Assembly (NCBI RefSeq): GCF_001610835.1
Contig: NZ_CP011270.1
Location: 2,808,001 to 2,872,000, forward strand
From: Planctomyces sp. SH-PL14
Lineage (GTDB): Bacteria > Planctomycetota > Planctomycetia > Planctomycetales > Planctomycetaceae
DNA: 64,000 nucleotides
Reading direction: 5' to 3'
Both the position numbers and the translations under genes were made by a program. Within the stretch, counting starts at the first letter, position 1. Every line of letters starts with the position of its first letter. Below the pieces are notes generated by a model. That model was given only the letters and a program-made list of their open reading frames with translations, was not told the origin of the DNA and made no database searches. Shown piece after piece: positions 56,756 through 64,000 of the stretch.

Positions 56756-58768
56756 ATGCCCATGTCGTTCCTTCGCGCGTTCTCGCTCCTGGCCGTTCTG
56801 TTCGGAGTGACGTCCGTCGGTCTGGCGGACGATGCCGCGCTGACGCAGCTCAAGACCGAGTCCGATGCCGCCAAGACCCAGAGCACGGCGGCCGCCGCGG
56901 CTCATCAGGAGGGGGCCGGCAAGCTGCGGATGCTGGAGCAGCAGCTCCTCAAGGCCAAGCGGGAGCTGGACCTCGCGAACAAGCGTCTCAAGGAGCAGCA
57001 GGACGCGCTCCCCAAGCAGCAGGAAGCCCTGACCAAGGCGACCGAGCCGAAGACCGCGGCGGACAAGGCGCTCGAAGAGGCGACCAAGGGGGCTGCCGAA
57101 GCAAACAAGGGAGTCGAGGAAGCGGCCAAGCGGGCGGAAGAAGCGGCCAAGACCAACGACGCCAAGCAGATCGAAGAGGCCAAGAAGGCACAGGACGAGA
57201 GCAAGAAGACGCTCGAGCAGAAGAACAAAGTCGTCGAGGAGAAGAAGAAGGCCCTGGAAGGCGTGACGAAGCCGTTCGCGGACGCCGACGCCGTCGTCAA
57301 GAAGACGAACGAAACGATCGCCGCCGCCCAGCAGACGATTACGACCTCGAACGAAGCGATCGCCAAGCTCGATCCCGAAGTGACCGCCCTCAAGGGACAG
57401 GTCCCGCAGCTGGAGGCGGCCTCGACCACCGCGCGGCAGGCCTACATCGCCAAGCAGAAGGGGGTCGAGCAGCACCTCAAGGGAATGGGGCAGTGGGTCT
57501 CGTTCTCGCAGGAGGTCGCGCCGGTCTTCTACCAGCGGTGCCTCGCCTGCCACAACGCCCGGATGGCCAAGGGGCGGTTCAACATGGAGAACTACGCCGC
57601 GATCATGAAGGGGGGGGAGTCGGGCGCCGCTATTGAGCCGGGGAAGACCGACAGCAATCTCTGCCAGCAGATCGCCGACGGCACGATGCCCCAGGACGCC
57701 GACCCGCTGACCGCGGAGCAGATCGCCCTCGTCAACAAGTGGGTCCAGCTCGGAGCCCAGCTCGACGTCGGCGTCGAGCCGACTGCGGCCCTGATCCGGG
57801 TTATCCCCAAGTTCACGCAGCCCGCCGCGCCGGAGGCCTATCCGGTCCCGGTCTCGGTCGCCGCCGTCGCGATCAGCCCCGATGGAAAACTGCTGGCGAC
57901 CGGGGGCTACCACGAGCTTCTGCTGTGGGACATGGAGCAGGGGACGATCGTCCGCCGGATCGGCAACGTCGCGGAACGGGTCCATCACATCGTCTTCCAT
58001 CCCGACAACCAGCGGATCGTCATTGCGGCGGGCACGCCGGGGCAGGTCGGGGAAGCGAAGGTCTTCCAGATCGCCGACGGCAAGCTCCTCGCCGATCTCG
58101 TGACGACCGAGGACTCCGTTTTCGGCGTCGCCCTTAGTCCGGACGGGAACCGCCTCGCCACCTGCGGCGCGGATCGGACGGTTCACATCTTCGACGTCGC
58201 GACCTGGAAGGAAGAAGTCCTCATCGAAGACCACGCCGACTGGGTGATGGACGTCGCCTGGTCGCCCGACGGCAAGCGGATCGCGACCGCGAGCCGTGAC
58301 AAGACGTCGAAGGTCTTCGACAGCAAGACGGGTGACGGCGTCGCGACGTTCAGCGCGCACTCGGACGCGGTCTACACCGTCGGCTTCCTGGCGGACAACG
58401 AGCACGTCATCTCCGGTGGCAGCGACAAGCAGCTCCGGGTCTGGAAGATCGCCGACTCGAAGCAGGCCCGCAATATGGGACTCGGCGGCGAAGTTCTCCG
58501 GCTCCGGATTCTGCCGGACAACCGTGTCGTCTGTGCCAGTGCCGACAAGACGGCCCGGCTGTACAACGCGGCGGACGGCAAGCAGCTCAAGAACTTCCAG
58601 GGCTCGAAGGACTGGCTTTACACGGTTGATTTCCATCCGGCGACGAATAAGGTCGTGACCGGCAGCTTTGACGGGGAGATTCGGTTGTGGAACGCCGAGT
58701 CGGAGAAGGTGGAGAAGTCCTGGACCGGCTCTCCGGGGATCGCTGCTCCGCAGACGGCGGCGAAGTAA
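56756..58768 (+). CDS. Exported cytochrome c-like / coiled-coil / WD40 protein
   Basis: This is 670 residues with a signal peptide (AFSLLAVLFGVTSVGLAD). A long Lys/Glu-rich coiled coil spans about 25-235. A planctomycete cytochrome C domain follows, with the single heme-like motif CLACH (YQRCLACHNAR) and IADGTMPQDADPL, then a seven-bladed WD40 propeller (VFGVALSPDGNRLATCGADR, VMDVAWSPDGKRIATASRDK). This layout is a hallmark of planctomycete exported proteins, presumably in the periplasm or on the cell surface. The ligand is unknown. Confidence 0.9.
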   Translation: MPMSFLRAFSLLAVLFGVTSVGLADDAALTQLKTESDAAKTQSTAAAAAHQEGAGKLRMLEQQLLKAKRELDLANKRLKEQQDALPKQQEALTKATEPKTAADKALEEATKGAAEANKGVEEAAKRAEEAAKTNDAKQIEEAKKAQDESKKTLEQKNKVVEEKKKALEGVTKPFADADAVVKKTNETIAAAQQTITTSNEAIAKLDPEVTALKGQVPQLEAASTTARQAYIAKQKGVEQHLKGMGQWVSFSQEVAPVFYQRCLACHNARMAKGRFNMENYAAIMKGGESGAAIEPGKTDSNLCQQIADGTMPQDADPLTAEQIALVNKWVQLGAQLDVGVEPTAALIRVIPKFTQPAAPEAYPVPVSVAAVAISPDGKLLATGGYHELLLWDMEQGTIVRRIGNVAERVHHIVFHPDNQRIVIAAGTPGQVGEAKVFQIADGKLLADLVTTEDSVFGVALSPDGNRLATCGADRTVHIFDVATWKEEVLIEDHADWVMDVAWSPDGKRIATASRDKTSKVFDSKTGDGVATFSAHSDAVYTVGFLADNEHVISGGSDKQLRVWKIADSKQARNMGLGGEVLRLRILPDNRVVCASADKTARLYNAADGKQLKNFQGSKDWLYTVDFHPATNKVVTGSFDGEIRLWNAESEKVEKSWTGSPGIAAPQTAAK

Positions 58769-58788
58769 TTGCGAGGGCTGCGAGTTTT

Positions 58789-59113
58789 CCCGGGTCCAGG
58801 GGCTACCCTGGTGGGGAGTGCAGAGGGGCAACGCCCCTTTGCCCGCCGGAGGCCCGTCTCGTCTCGATCTCTCTGAAAGAGCGAGGGGCCAACCGCGGAC
58901 AAGGTGCCGGATGCCCCCCTATCTAACCCGCGGGGATTGCAAAGCCAGCGGTGGGATGTGAGGGAGTCCTCAACGCTGGTGCCACAAGGGGGACATCCGT
59001 TGTGTCCCACGGTTCGTCATCGAAGAGGCCTCCGGCGGCAAGGGGGTGAGACCCCCTTGACCCCAGCGGCCGAAGAACATTGGGTTTGAGCAAAGGGAGC
59101 TACGCCGGCAAGG
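58789..59113 (-). repeat. Dispersed intergenic repeat, copy F
   Basis: This 325-bp copy is in minus orientation: it begins CCCGGGTCCAGGGGCTACCC and ends TACGCCGGCAAGG. It carries GGCAACGCCCCTTTGCCC with CGCCGGAGGC, the central block GTCCTCAACGCTGGTGCCAC, and the hairpin AAGGGGGTGAGACCCCCTT. It lies between two convergent genes. Confidence 0.86.
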
Positions 59114-59209
59114 ACGCGGTTCGAGACAGCGGGAGCAGAACGCGTCCTTCTGCGCAATACCCACGCTGTGCTTCAGTGAACAAAGATCGGAGTTGCAAAC
59201 AACGCATCT

Positions 59210-60358
59210 TCAGATCGCGGCGTCGCCGTCACCCTTGCCCGTCCCCTCCAACCGCGATTGCGCCAGAATCCGCTCGCGGAACGCCGGCACCGTCCCCTCA
59301 CGGATCGCCCGCCGCAACCCCTTCATGACGTCCTGGTAGTACGCCAGGTTGTGGACCGAGATCAGCATCGGCCCCAGCATCTCGTCGGCCTGGAACAGGT
59401 GCCGCAGATAGCCGCGGCTGAAACCGTGGCACGCCGGGCAGGCACAGTCCGGATCGAGCGGCCCCGTATCCCGCTGGTGCTTCTGGTTCCGCAGCTTGAC
59501 GATCCCGCGGCTCGTGAACGCGGTCGCGTTCCGCCCGTTGCGGGTCGGCATCACGCAGTCGAACAGATCGATCCCCCGCATCACCGCCTCGACGAGGTCG
59601 ATCGGCCGGCCGACCCCCATCAGGTACCGCGGCTTCCGTTCCGGCAGGACCGGGACCGTGAAGTCGAGCGTCCGGTACATCTGCTCGGGACTCTCGCCGA
59701 CGCTCAGCCCCCCAACGGCGTATCCCGGGAACTCGATCGGCAGCAGCTCCGACGCCGACCGGATCCGCATCCCCTCGTCGATTCCCCCCTGGACGATCCC
59801 GAACAGTGCCTGGTCCGCGCGGCGGTGGGCATCGCGGCAGCGGCGGGCCCAGGCGGTCGTCCGCGCGACCGCGGCGGCGATGACGTCCAGCGGCGCATCG
59901 GCCGGCGGACACTCGTCGAGGCACATGATGCAGTCCGCCCCCAGGTCCTCCTGGATCTGGACCGCTTTCTCCGGCGAGAGATGCAGCAGCGTGCCGTCGA
60001 GATGCGACTTGAAGACGACCTCGTCGTCGGACAGTTTTCGCGCGGAGGCGAGGCTGAAGACCTGGAAGCCGCCGCTGTCGGTCAGGATCGGCCCGGACCA
60101 CTGCATGAATTCGTGGAGACCGCCCAGGTCCCGCACCACCTCCGGTCCGGGCCGGATCGCGAGGTGATACGTGTTGGCCAGGATCATCGTCGCGCCGAGG
60201 TCGGCGAGCTGATGCGGCCAGACCCCCTTGACGGTCCCCCGCGTCCCGACCGGCATGAAGGCGGGAGTCTCGACCGTCCCGTGCGGCGTCACCCATCGGC
60301 CGCGGCGGGCCCGGGTGGCGGTGTCGGTCTGGTCGAGGAAGAACTCAAATGCACTCAT
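59210..60358 (-). CDS. tgt: Queuine tRNA-ribosyltransferase (tRNA-guanine transglycosylase)
   Basis: This is 382 residues. It has GFQVFSL after the active-site DSGG (ILTDSGGFQ), the nucleophile Asp in [17 protein letters not shown] and a zinc site C-x-C-x2-C...H in [18 protein letters not shown], the full set for bacterial Tgt. It exchanges guanine-34 for preQ1 in GUN-anticodon tRNAs on the way to queuosine. The start at 60358 ([12 protein letters not shown]) matches the family; a longer open frame above it is unrelated sequence. No other queuosine genes are nearby. Confidence 0.96.
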   Translation of the reverse strand: MSAFEFFLDQTDTATRARRGRWVTPHGTVETPAFMPVGTRGTVKGVWPHQLADLGATMILANTYHLAIRPGPEVVRDLGGLHEFMQWSGPILTDSGGFQVFSLASARKLSDDEVVFKSHLDGTLLHLSPEKAVQIQEDLGADCIMCLDECPPADAPLDVIAAAVARTTAWARRCRDAHRRADQALFGIVQGGIDEGMRIRSASELLPIEFPGYAVGGLSVGESPEQMYRTLDFTVPVLPERKPRYLMGVGRPIDLVEAVMRGIDLFDCVMPTRNGRNATAFTSRGIVKLRNQKHQRDTGPLDPDCACPACHGFSRGYLRHLFQADEMLGPMLISVHNLAYYQDVMKGLRRAIREGTVPAFRERILAQSRLEGTGKGDGDAAI

Positions 60359-60463
60359 GGGATCGGCACGGTATTCTGCTGGAGCGCCTCGGGAAAGCGT
60401 GGATGTCGCCGCTTCCGGCCGATCGTCGGAAGCGGGCGGCACTGATTTCGTCAAAGGTCCGTC

Positions 60464-61903
60464 ATGGCTGAGCAGTACGTTCCCGGTCCGCCCCCCGTCG
60501 TCGGCATTCCTCCGCTGGCCGGCCTCTGCACCTTCGAGGAGGCGTCGCGGGAGGGGCTTTCGGTCGATGCCGCGGTGTCGTGGCTCAAGCGGCTGCACTT
60601 CGCCTTCGTCCGGCTCCACGAGATCCTGATTGCCCGGATTCCGTCGGAGCCGCAATACGAGCTCAAGACCGCCTACAGCCACCACGCCTATCTCTGCGCG
60701 GAGCACGCGACCGCCATCCGGACCCGCGTGAGCGAGATGCGGGAGCCGCCGCTGGGACTGGAGGTCGTCCCGCATCCGGGGCTGGCGTACGTCTTCGATG
60801 AGATCGAGTCCGCTCCCTCCTCCCGGGAACTCGTCTGGGGGGCCTACGGCATCATGCTCCTGGCGGTCCAGGATGCGCTCGCGAAATACCTCGAACGGAC
60901 GAACCGGCTGGCGGATGCCCCGTCGGCGCGGCTCGTGCGGTTCGCCGACCTCGAAGTCGCCGACATGCTCCGCTTCGGCGAAACCGCCCTCGCCGCGCTC
61001 CTCTCTCCGGCGGAGCGCAAAGCCCTGCAGCCCTGGACGGCGTCCCTCGGACAGGCTCTCGCCGCCGCGGGCGGGCTGTCGGGCCAAGCAGGTCCGCTGA
61101 GCGAAACGCTTCCTGAGCGGAACTTCTCCGCGCGGCCGCGAGCCTTCGATCCGGTCCCGCGCCGCGACGCCCGGTTTCAGGACCCGTACAACGCCGGCGT
61201 GAACCCGGAGGCCTTCCTCTACGACGAGCGGTTCTCCTCGCGCGACAAGACGCTGATGATGTTCTACAAGCGCCTGCGGGAGATCGACGTCCCGGAGATG
61301 ATGGCCAGCATCCTGGCGGAGACCCCGGGCAAGCCGTGGGGCTTCTACCGCGACATGTCCCGCCAGCTCTGGGACGAAGCTCGCCACGCCATGATGGGGG
61401 AAGTCGGGTTCCGGTCTCTCGGCATCGACTGGACCGCCATCCCGATCAACTTCACCTGGTCGCTCAACCTCAACACGCAGCTCACCGCCCAGGAACGGCA
61501 CGCCGTCCTGTTCTACATCGAGCAGGGGCTCATGCCCCGGACGGGCAAGCGGTACGAGTGGGAAGTCGGCACCGCCTCCGGAAACCCGCTCTCGGGGGTC
61601 TTCCAGGACTTCGACTGGGCCGATGAAGTCCTCCACGCCCAGATCGGCCGGCAGTGGTACGTCCCCGGATTCGCCGGCCTGAACGAAGCGCTCGCCTACG
61701 GCGACCAGTGCTGGTCCCGCGTCCTGAGCCACTGGCACGAATACCGGGACCAGGGACTGACCGAGCACCGAAACTGGTGGCCCGAAGTGTACCGCTCCGC
61801 TTGCGAGACCTGGGGAGTCGCCCCCGATCCCGAGGGGATGGCGTTCTCGGAAACGTATGCGACCGTGCGGGCGGATTTGAAGACGATCTCGGCATCAGGA
61901 TGA
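60464..61903 (+). CDS. Ferritin-like diiron-type protein, unknown function
   Basis: This is 479 residues. Two ExxH-type metal motifs, [10 protein letters not shown] and [11 protein letters not shown], together with helical segments [19 protein letters not shown] and [19 protein letters not shown], indicate a ferritin-like four-helix diiron fold of the oxidase/oxygenase type. The start follows the tgt start by 105 bp in the opposite direction, so the pair shares a promoter region. The substrate is unknown and I know no closely described member. Confidence 0.7.
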   Translation: MAEQYVPGPPPVVGIPPLAGLCTFEEASREGLSVDAAVSWLKRLHFAFVRLHEILIARIPSEPQYELKTAYSHHAYLCAEHATAIRTRVSEMREPPLGLEVVPHPGLAYVFDEIESAPSSRELVWGAYGIMLLAVQDALAKYLERTNRLADAPSARLVRFADLEVADMLRFGETALAALLSPAERKALQPWTASLGQALAAAGGLSGQAGPLSETLPERNFSARPRAFDPVPRRDARFQDPYNAGVNPEAFLYDERFSSRDKTLMMFYKRLREIDVPEMMASILAETPGKPWGFYRDMSRQLWDEARHAMMGEVGFRSLGIDWTAIPINFTWSLNLNTQLTAQERHAVLFYIEQGLMPRTGKRYEWEVGTASGNPLSGVFQDFDWADEVLHAQIGRQWYVPGFAGLNEALAYGDQCWSRVLSHWHEYRDQGLTEHRNWWPEVYRSACETWGVAPDPEGMAFSETYATVRADLKTISASG

Positions 61904-62000
61904 CAACGTGATCGAGGCGCCGGATCGAAGTCCGCGGATCAGACGTCAGAAGTCATCGTCTGAGGAATCAGCCCTTCGCCATGAATAGGGCACGAGAAGG

Positions 62001-62975
62001 ATGAGCGGGTATCTGTCACGGGAACACGAAGTCATCCATCGTCTGACGACGTCGACGGATCTGGCCGTCCGCGACGCATTGCTCCAGGAACTGGAATGCC
62101 TGCGGGTCGAGAGGTGCCACTTCCACGAGCGGTGGCGGTGGATCTACGACGTTGGCGAGTTCCACTGCTGGACTGAAACTGGCTACGACCCGTCGCTGTC
62201 ACAGTGGCCCCGCGATATCCAACTGCTGGGGGCGATGGCATACGGTGTGTCAGACATCCAGAACGGCGGCCTCCACCAGTTCTTCGGGAACGAGACGGGG
62301 ACGATGGCTCCCGAGATGGCGGAGTGGTGCGAACGAAATGATCTGCCGCACATCGCCGACATCCTGCGCGAGGCGATGGCGATCGTCGGTGATCCTTATC
62401 CGCGATCGCAGTCGGAACGTCGTCAGATCCTCACCGCCTGGATCACCGAAATGGGTTTCGAGAAAGGTCGCGAGGCTTGGGATCCGTTCCAGTCGCTCGA
62501 TTCCCGGTTCTACGAGACCTGGGAGAGTGTCTCGTTCGACGATACCGCGGATCGCTGGTTGCGGGACGTCTGCGGCATTCGAAGCCTTCGGCAACTTCCT
62601 CCCGGCGTCGTCGATTTCGGCCCCTTTTCGAACCACTTCGTCCGCGCCTACTGGAACGATCGCGCGACTCATCCAGACGGCGAGCCGATGCCCCTGACGG
62701 TCGATCAGGTCCTGGAGAAGATTCGGCACCATACCGCTTCGGCCGATTTCCGGACCTTCCGGATCCAGATGGGCAACCCTTTCGGTGCTCCTCTGGTGAC
62801 CACATTTCAGCGAGAGGGGAATGACTGGAGCGTCGTCGGATTTCGGGAGGGTGGCGAGGACTTGTTGCAGGAGCCGAAGGCCGCGGCCGTCCGATCGAGG
62901 CTGAATCGCGTTTTCGAAACCTGCCGGCAGCTTCTGGCGCTCCCAACGGACCGACCAGACGGCGTGTCTCCTTGA
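62001..62975 (+). CDS. DUF4375 (DMP19-like) protein
   Basis: This is 324 residues. SDIQNGGLHQFFGNETGTMA is the hallmark of DUF4375. A C-terminal 80-residue extension (FRIQMGNPFGAPLVTTFQRE) is separate. The function is unknown; the DMP19 relative is a phage-type DNA mimic, but that does not establish a role here. No strong ribosome binding site precedes the ATG (AGG abuts it). Confidence 0.7.
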   Translation: MSGYLSREHEVIHRLTTSTDLAVRDALLQELECLRVERCHFHERWRWIYDVGEFHCWTETGYDPSLSQWPRDIQLLGAMAYGVSDIQNGGLHQFFGNETGTMAPEMAEWCERNDLPHIADILREAMAIVGDPYPRSQSERRQILTAWITEMGFEKGREAWDPFQSLDSRFYETWESVSFDDTADRWLRDVCGIRSLRQLPPGVVDFGPFSNHFVRAYWNDRATHPDGEPMPLTVDQVLEKIRHHTASADFRTFRIQMGNPFGAPLVTTFQREGNDWSVVGFREGGEDLLQEPKAAAVRSRLNRVFETCRQLLALPTDRPDGVSP

Positions 62976-63070
62976 AACGCGCGGCGGCGTCCCGTTCCGA
63001 TCCCTGACGAACGCCGAGGCTGCGGTTACACTCCCCGCGTCGCGAAAACCCATCTCATTCGCCAATCCCC

Positions 63071-63523
63071 ATGATCTCGGCCGTCGTCACCAAGATGAAA
63101 AAGGAAGACCTTCCCGCCGGGGAGGTCCTCTGCAGCTACTGCAGCGGGAAGTGCTGCCGGTACTTCGCGCTGCCGATCGACAAGCCGGAGGAGCGGAAAG
63201 AGTACGAGAACATCCGCTGGTTCATGCTCCACGGGCGGGTCGGGCTCTTCGTCGAAGGGGAGACGTGGTACCTGATGGTCTTTAACGACTGTCGCCACCT
63301 GCTGCCCGACAACCGCTGCGGAATCTACGAGACCCGGCCGACGATCTGTCGCACGTACTCCACCGACAACTGCGAGTACGACGACGACGGGATCTACGAC
63401 CAGTATTTTGAGGCTCCCGAGCAGATGTGGGAGTACATGCAGGCGATGCTTCCGGCCGAGCGGCCGCGGAAGTTTTCGGTCGAGCCGCCTCATCCGGCGG
63501 AGATTTCGCTGCCGGTGATCTGA
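63071..63523 (+). CDS. YkgJ-type cysteine-cluster protein
   Basis: This is 150 residues with a cysteine-rich pattern: CSYCSGKCCRYF, CRHLLPDNRCGIYETRP, TICRTYSTDNC. This fits the YkgJ/zinc- or iron-binding CxxCxxxCC family. The metal is not known with certainty. An internal ATG (MKKEDLPAGE) eight residues in is an alternative start. It is convergent with the BFD-like gene. Confidence 0.82.
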   Translation: MISAVVTKMKKEDLPAGEVLCSYCSGKCCRYFALPIDKPEERKEYENIRWFMLHGRVGLFVEGETWYLMVFNDCRHLLPDNRCGIYETRPTICRTYSTDNCEYDDDGIYDQYFEAPEQMWEYMQAMLPAERPRKFSVEPPHPAEISLPVI

Positions 63524-63589
63524 TCAGGGCCGGCGGCCGGGTGATCGCCAGGAGAGCGGACAGCCGAGCCGGTTCCATCAGACCGGCTT

Positions 63590-63826
63590 CTAGAGATTGC
63601 GTCTCAGCGGACAGCTTCCGCAGGCGCCGATGATGTCGTTGATCCGCCGATGGCAGCAGGTGCAGCCGTCTCCGGCTCCCGTCATCGACCGGACATCTTT
63701 CCAGGTCTCCGCGCCGCAAGCCGAGACGGCATTGACGATTTCGGACTGACGAACGGCGAGACACCGGCAGACGATCGGGTCGTCTTGCGCGGGAAGAGAA
63801 GCCGTCAGATCAGTTTGCCGAACCAT
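63590..63826 (-). CDS. BFD-like [2Fe-2S] protein
   Basis: This is 78 residues. The CRC...CTCC arrangement in IVCRCLAVRQSEIVNAVSAC and GAGDGCTCCHRRINDII matches the BFD (bacterioferritin-associated ferredoxin-like) [2Fe-2S] domain, whose four cysteines bind the cluster. It may carry electrons for iron release or for a nitrite/assimilatory reductase. No bacterioferritin gene is visible. Confidence 0.85.
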   Translation of the reverse strand: MVRQTDLTASLPAQDDPIVCRCLAVRQSEIVNAVSACGAETWKDVRSMTGAGDGCTCCHRRINDIIGACGSCPLRRNL

Positions 63827-64000
63827 TGTCGCCGCCAGAGCAGTCGCAATTGAGACGCTGTCTCAGTAAGCGTATCGGCGATCAGAATGACCGTCAAACT
63901 CTGGAAGTTGAATTTCCAGTAATGAGGAGGGGGCACGGTTACAGAATGCGGCGCCCGTCCGGCCTCTACGGGGCGGGCGGGGTCAGCCCCATGTCGGCGA
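63827..64000. other. End of window, no supported gene
   Basis: This is 174 bp upstream of the BFD-like gene. I see no coding signal, RNA or repeat. It presumably contains the BFD-like gene promoter. Confidence 0.4.

Noticed and set aside
60359-61768. Minus-strand open frame upstream of tgt
   Set aside because: It is the antisense of the ferritin-like gene in a GC-rich region; Tgt homology begins at 60358.

Overview
The window looks like chromosome of a high-GC member of the Planctomycetes. The evidence is the gene content: a c-type cytochrome/WD40 protein with an N-terminal coiled coil, a DUF1501 remnant, a DUF447 protein, PQQ-propeller and Tat-exported BNR proteins, a planctomycete-style pseudokinase and very large membrane-anchored signalling proteins. 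I cannot name the species from sequence alone.

Layout. (1) 1-10738, minus strand: a five-gene cluster around a zinc-ribbon GTPase and a GAP1-N2-type membrane protein. It is flanked by a GYF-GYF-trypsin-like protease (cut by the window edge) and a TPR/trypsin-like protein whose catalytic His and Ser are both replaced. It resembles the GTPase/GAP1 class of predicted NTP-dependent conflict systems. (2) 11284-22000: an FHA-FHA-ABC exporter, a 1378-aa TIR-transmembrane-WD40 protein, and a translationally coupled pair of an aminoglycoside-kinase-like protein and a TPR/Rossmann/RyR protein. (3) 22227-24324: a canonical plus a degenerate Nudix protein, divergent from a LysR-type regulator. (4) 24440-30834: a DUF1501 gene remnant and then a type II-C CRISPR-Cas locus. 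It has 17 perfect and 2 decayed 36-bp repeats, cas2, a cas1 broken by a one-base frameshift, a 1111-aa cas9, and a divergent tracrRNA that I identify from its anti-repeat and terminator. (5) 31163-38360: McrB/McrC-type restriction genes, three small unknown genes and a large serine recombinase whose 3' end runs into an antiparallel tRNA-Pro(CGG) gene, the signature of an island integrated at a tRNA. (6) 38778-64000: ordinary planctomycete genes, namely exported propellers, a GGDEF/EAL protein, a dicarboxylate-type symporter, a ribose-type ABC permease with an extra extracytoplasmic domain, a LarA-like protein, a pseudokinase, tgt (queuosine), a ferritin-like protein, and YkgJ-like and BFD-like iron/cysteine proteins.

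A dispersed, non-coding repeat of about 320 bp with hairpin-bearing inverted ends occurs six times, always between genes (21953, 40042, 48718, 51669, 53630, 58789). It is the least explained structure here.

Taken together, roughly the first 38 kb is a concentration of immunity and conflict modules (GTPase/GAP1-protease, TIR-WD40, RyR/kinase, CRISPR-Cas9, McrBC) ending at a tRNA with a recombinase. The remaining 26 kb is housekeeping and envelope metabolism. All domain calls are by eye from translated sequence; no database search was run.
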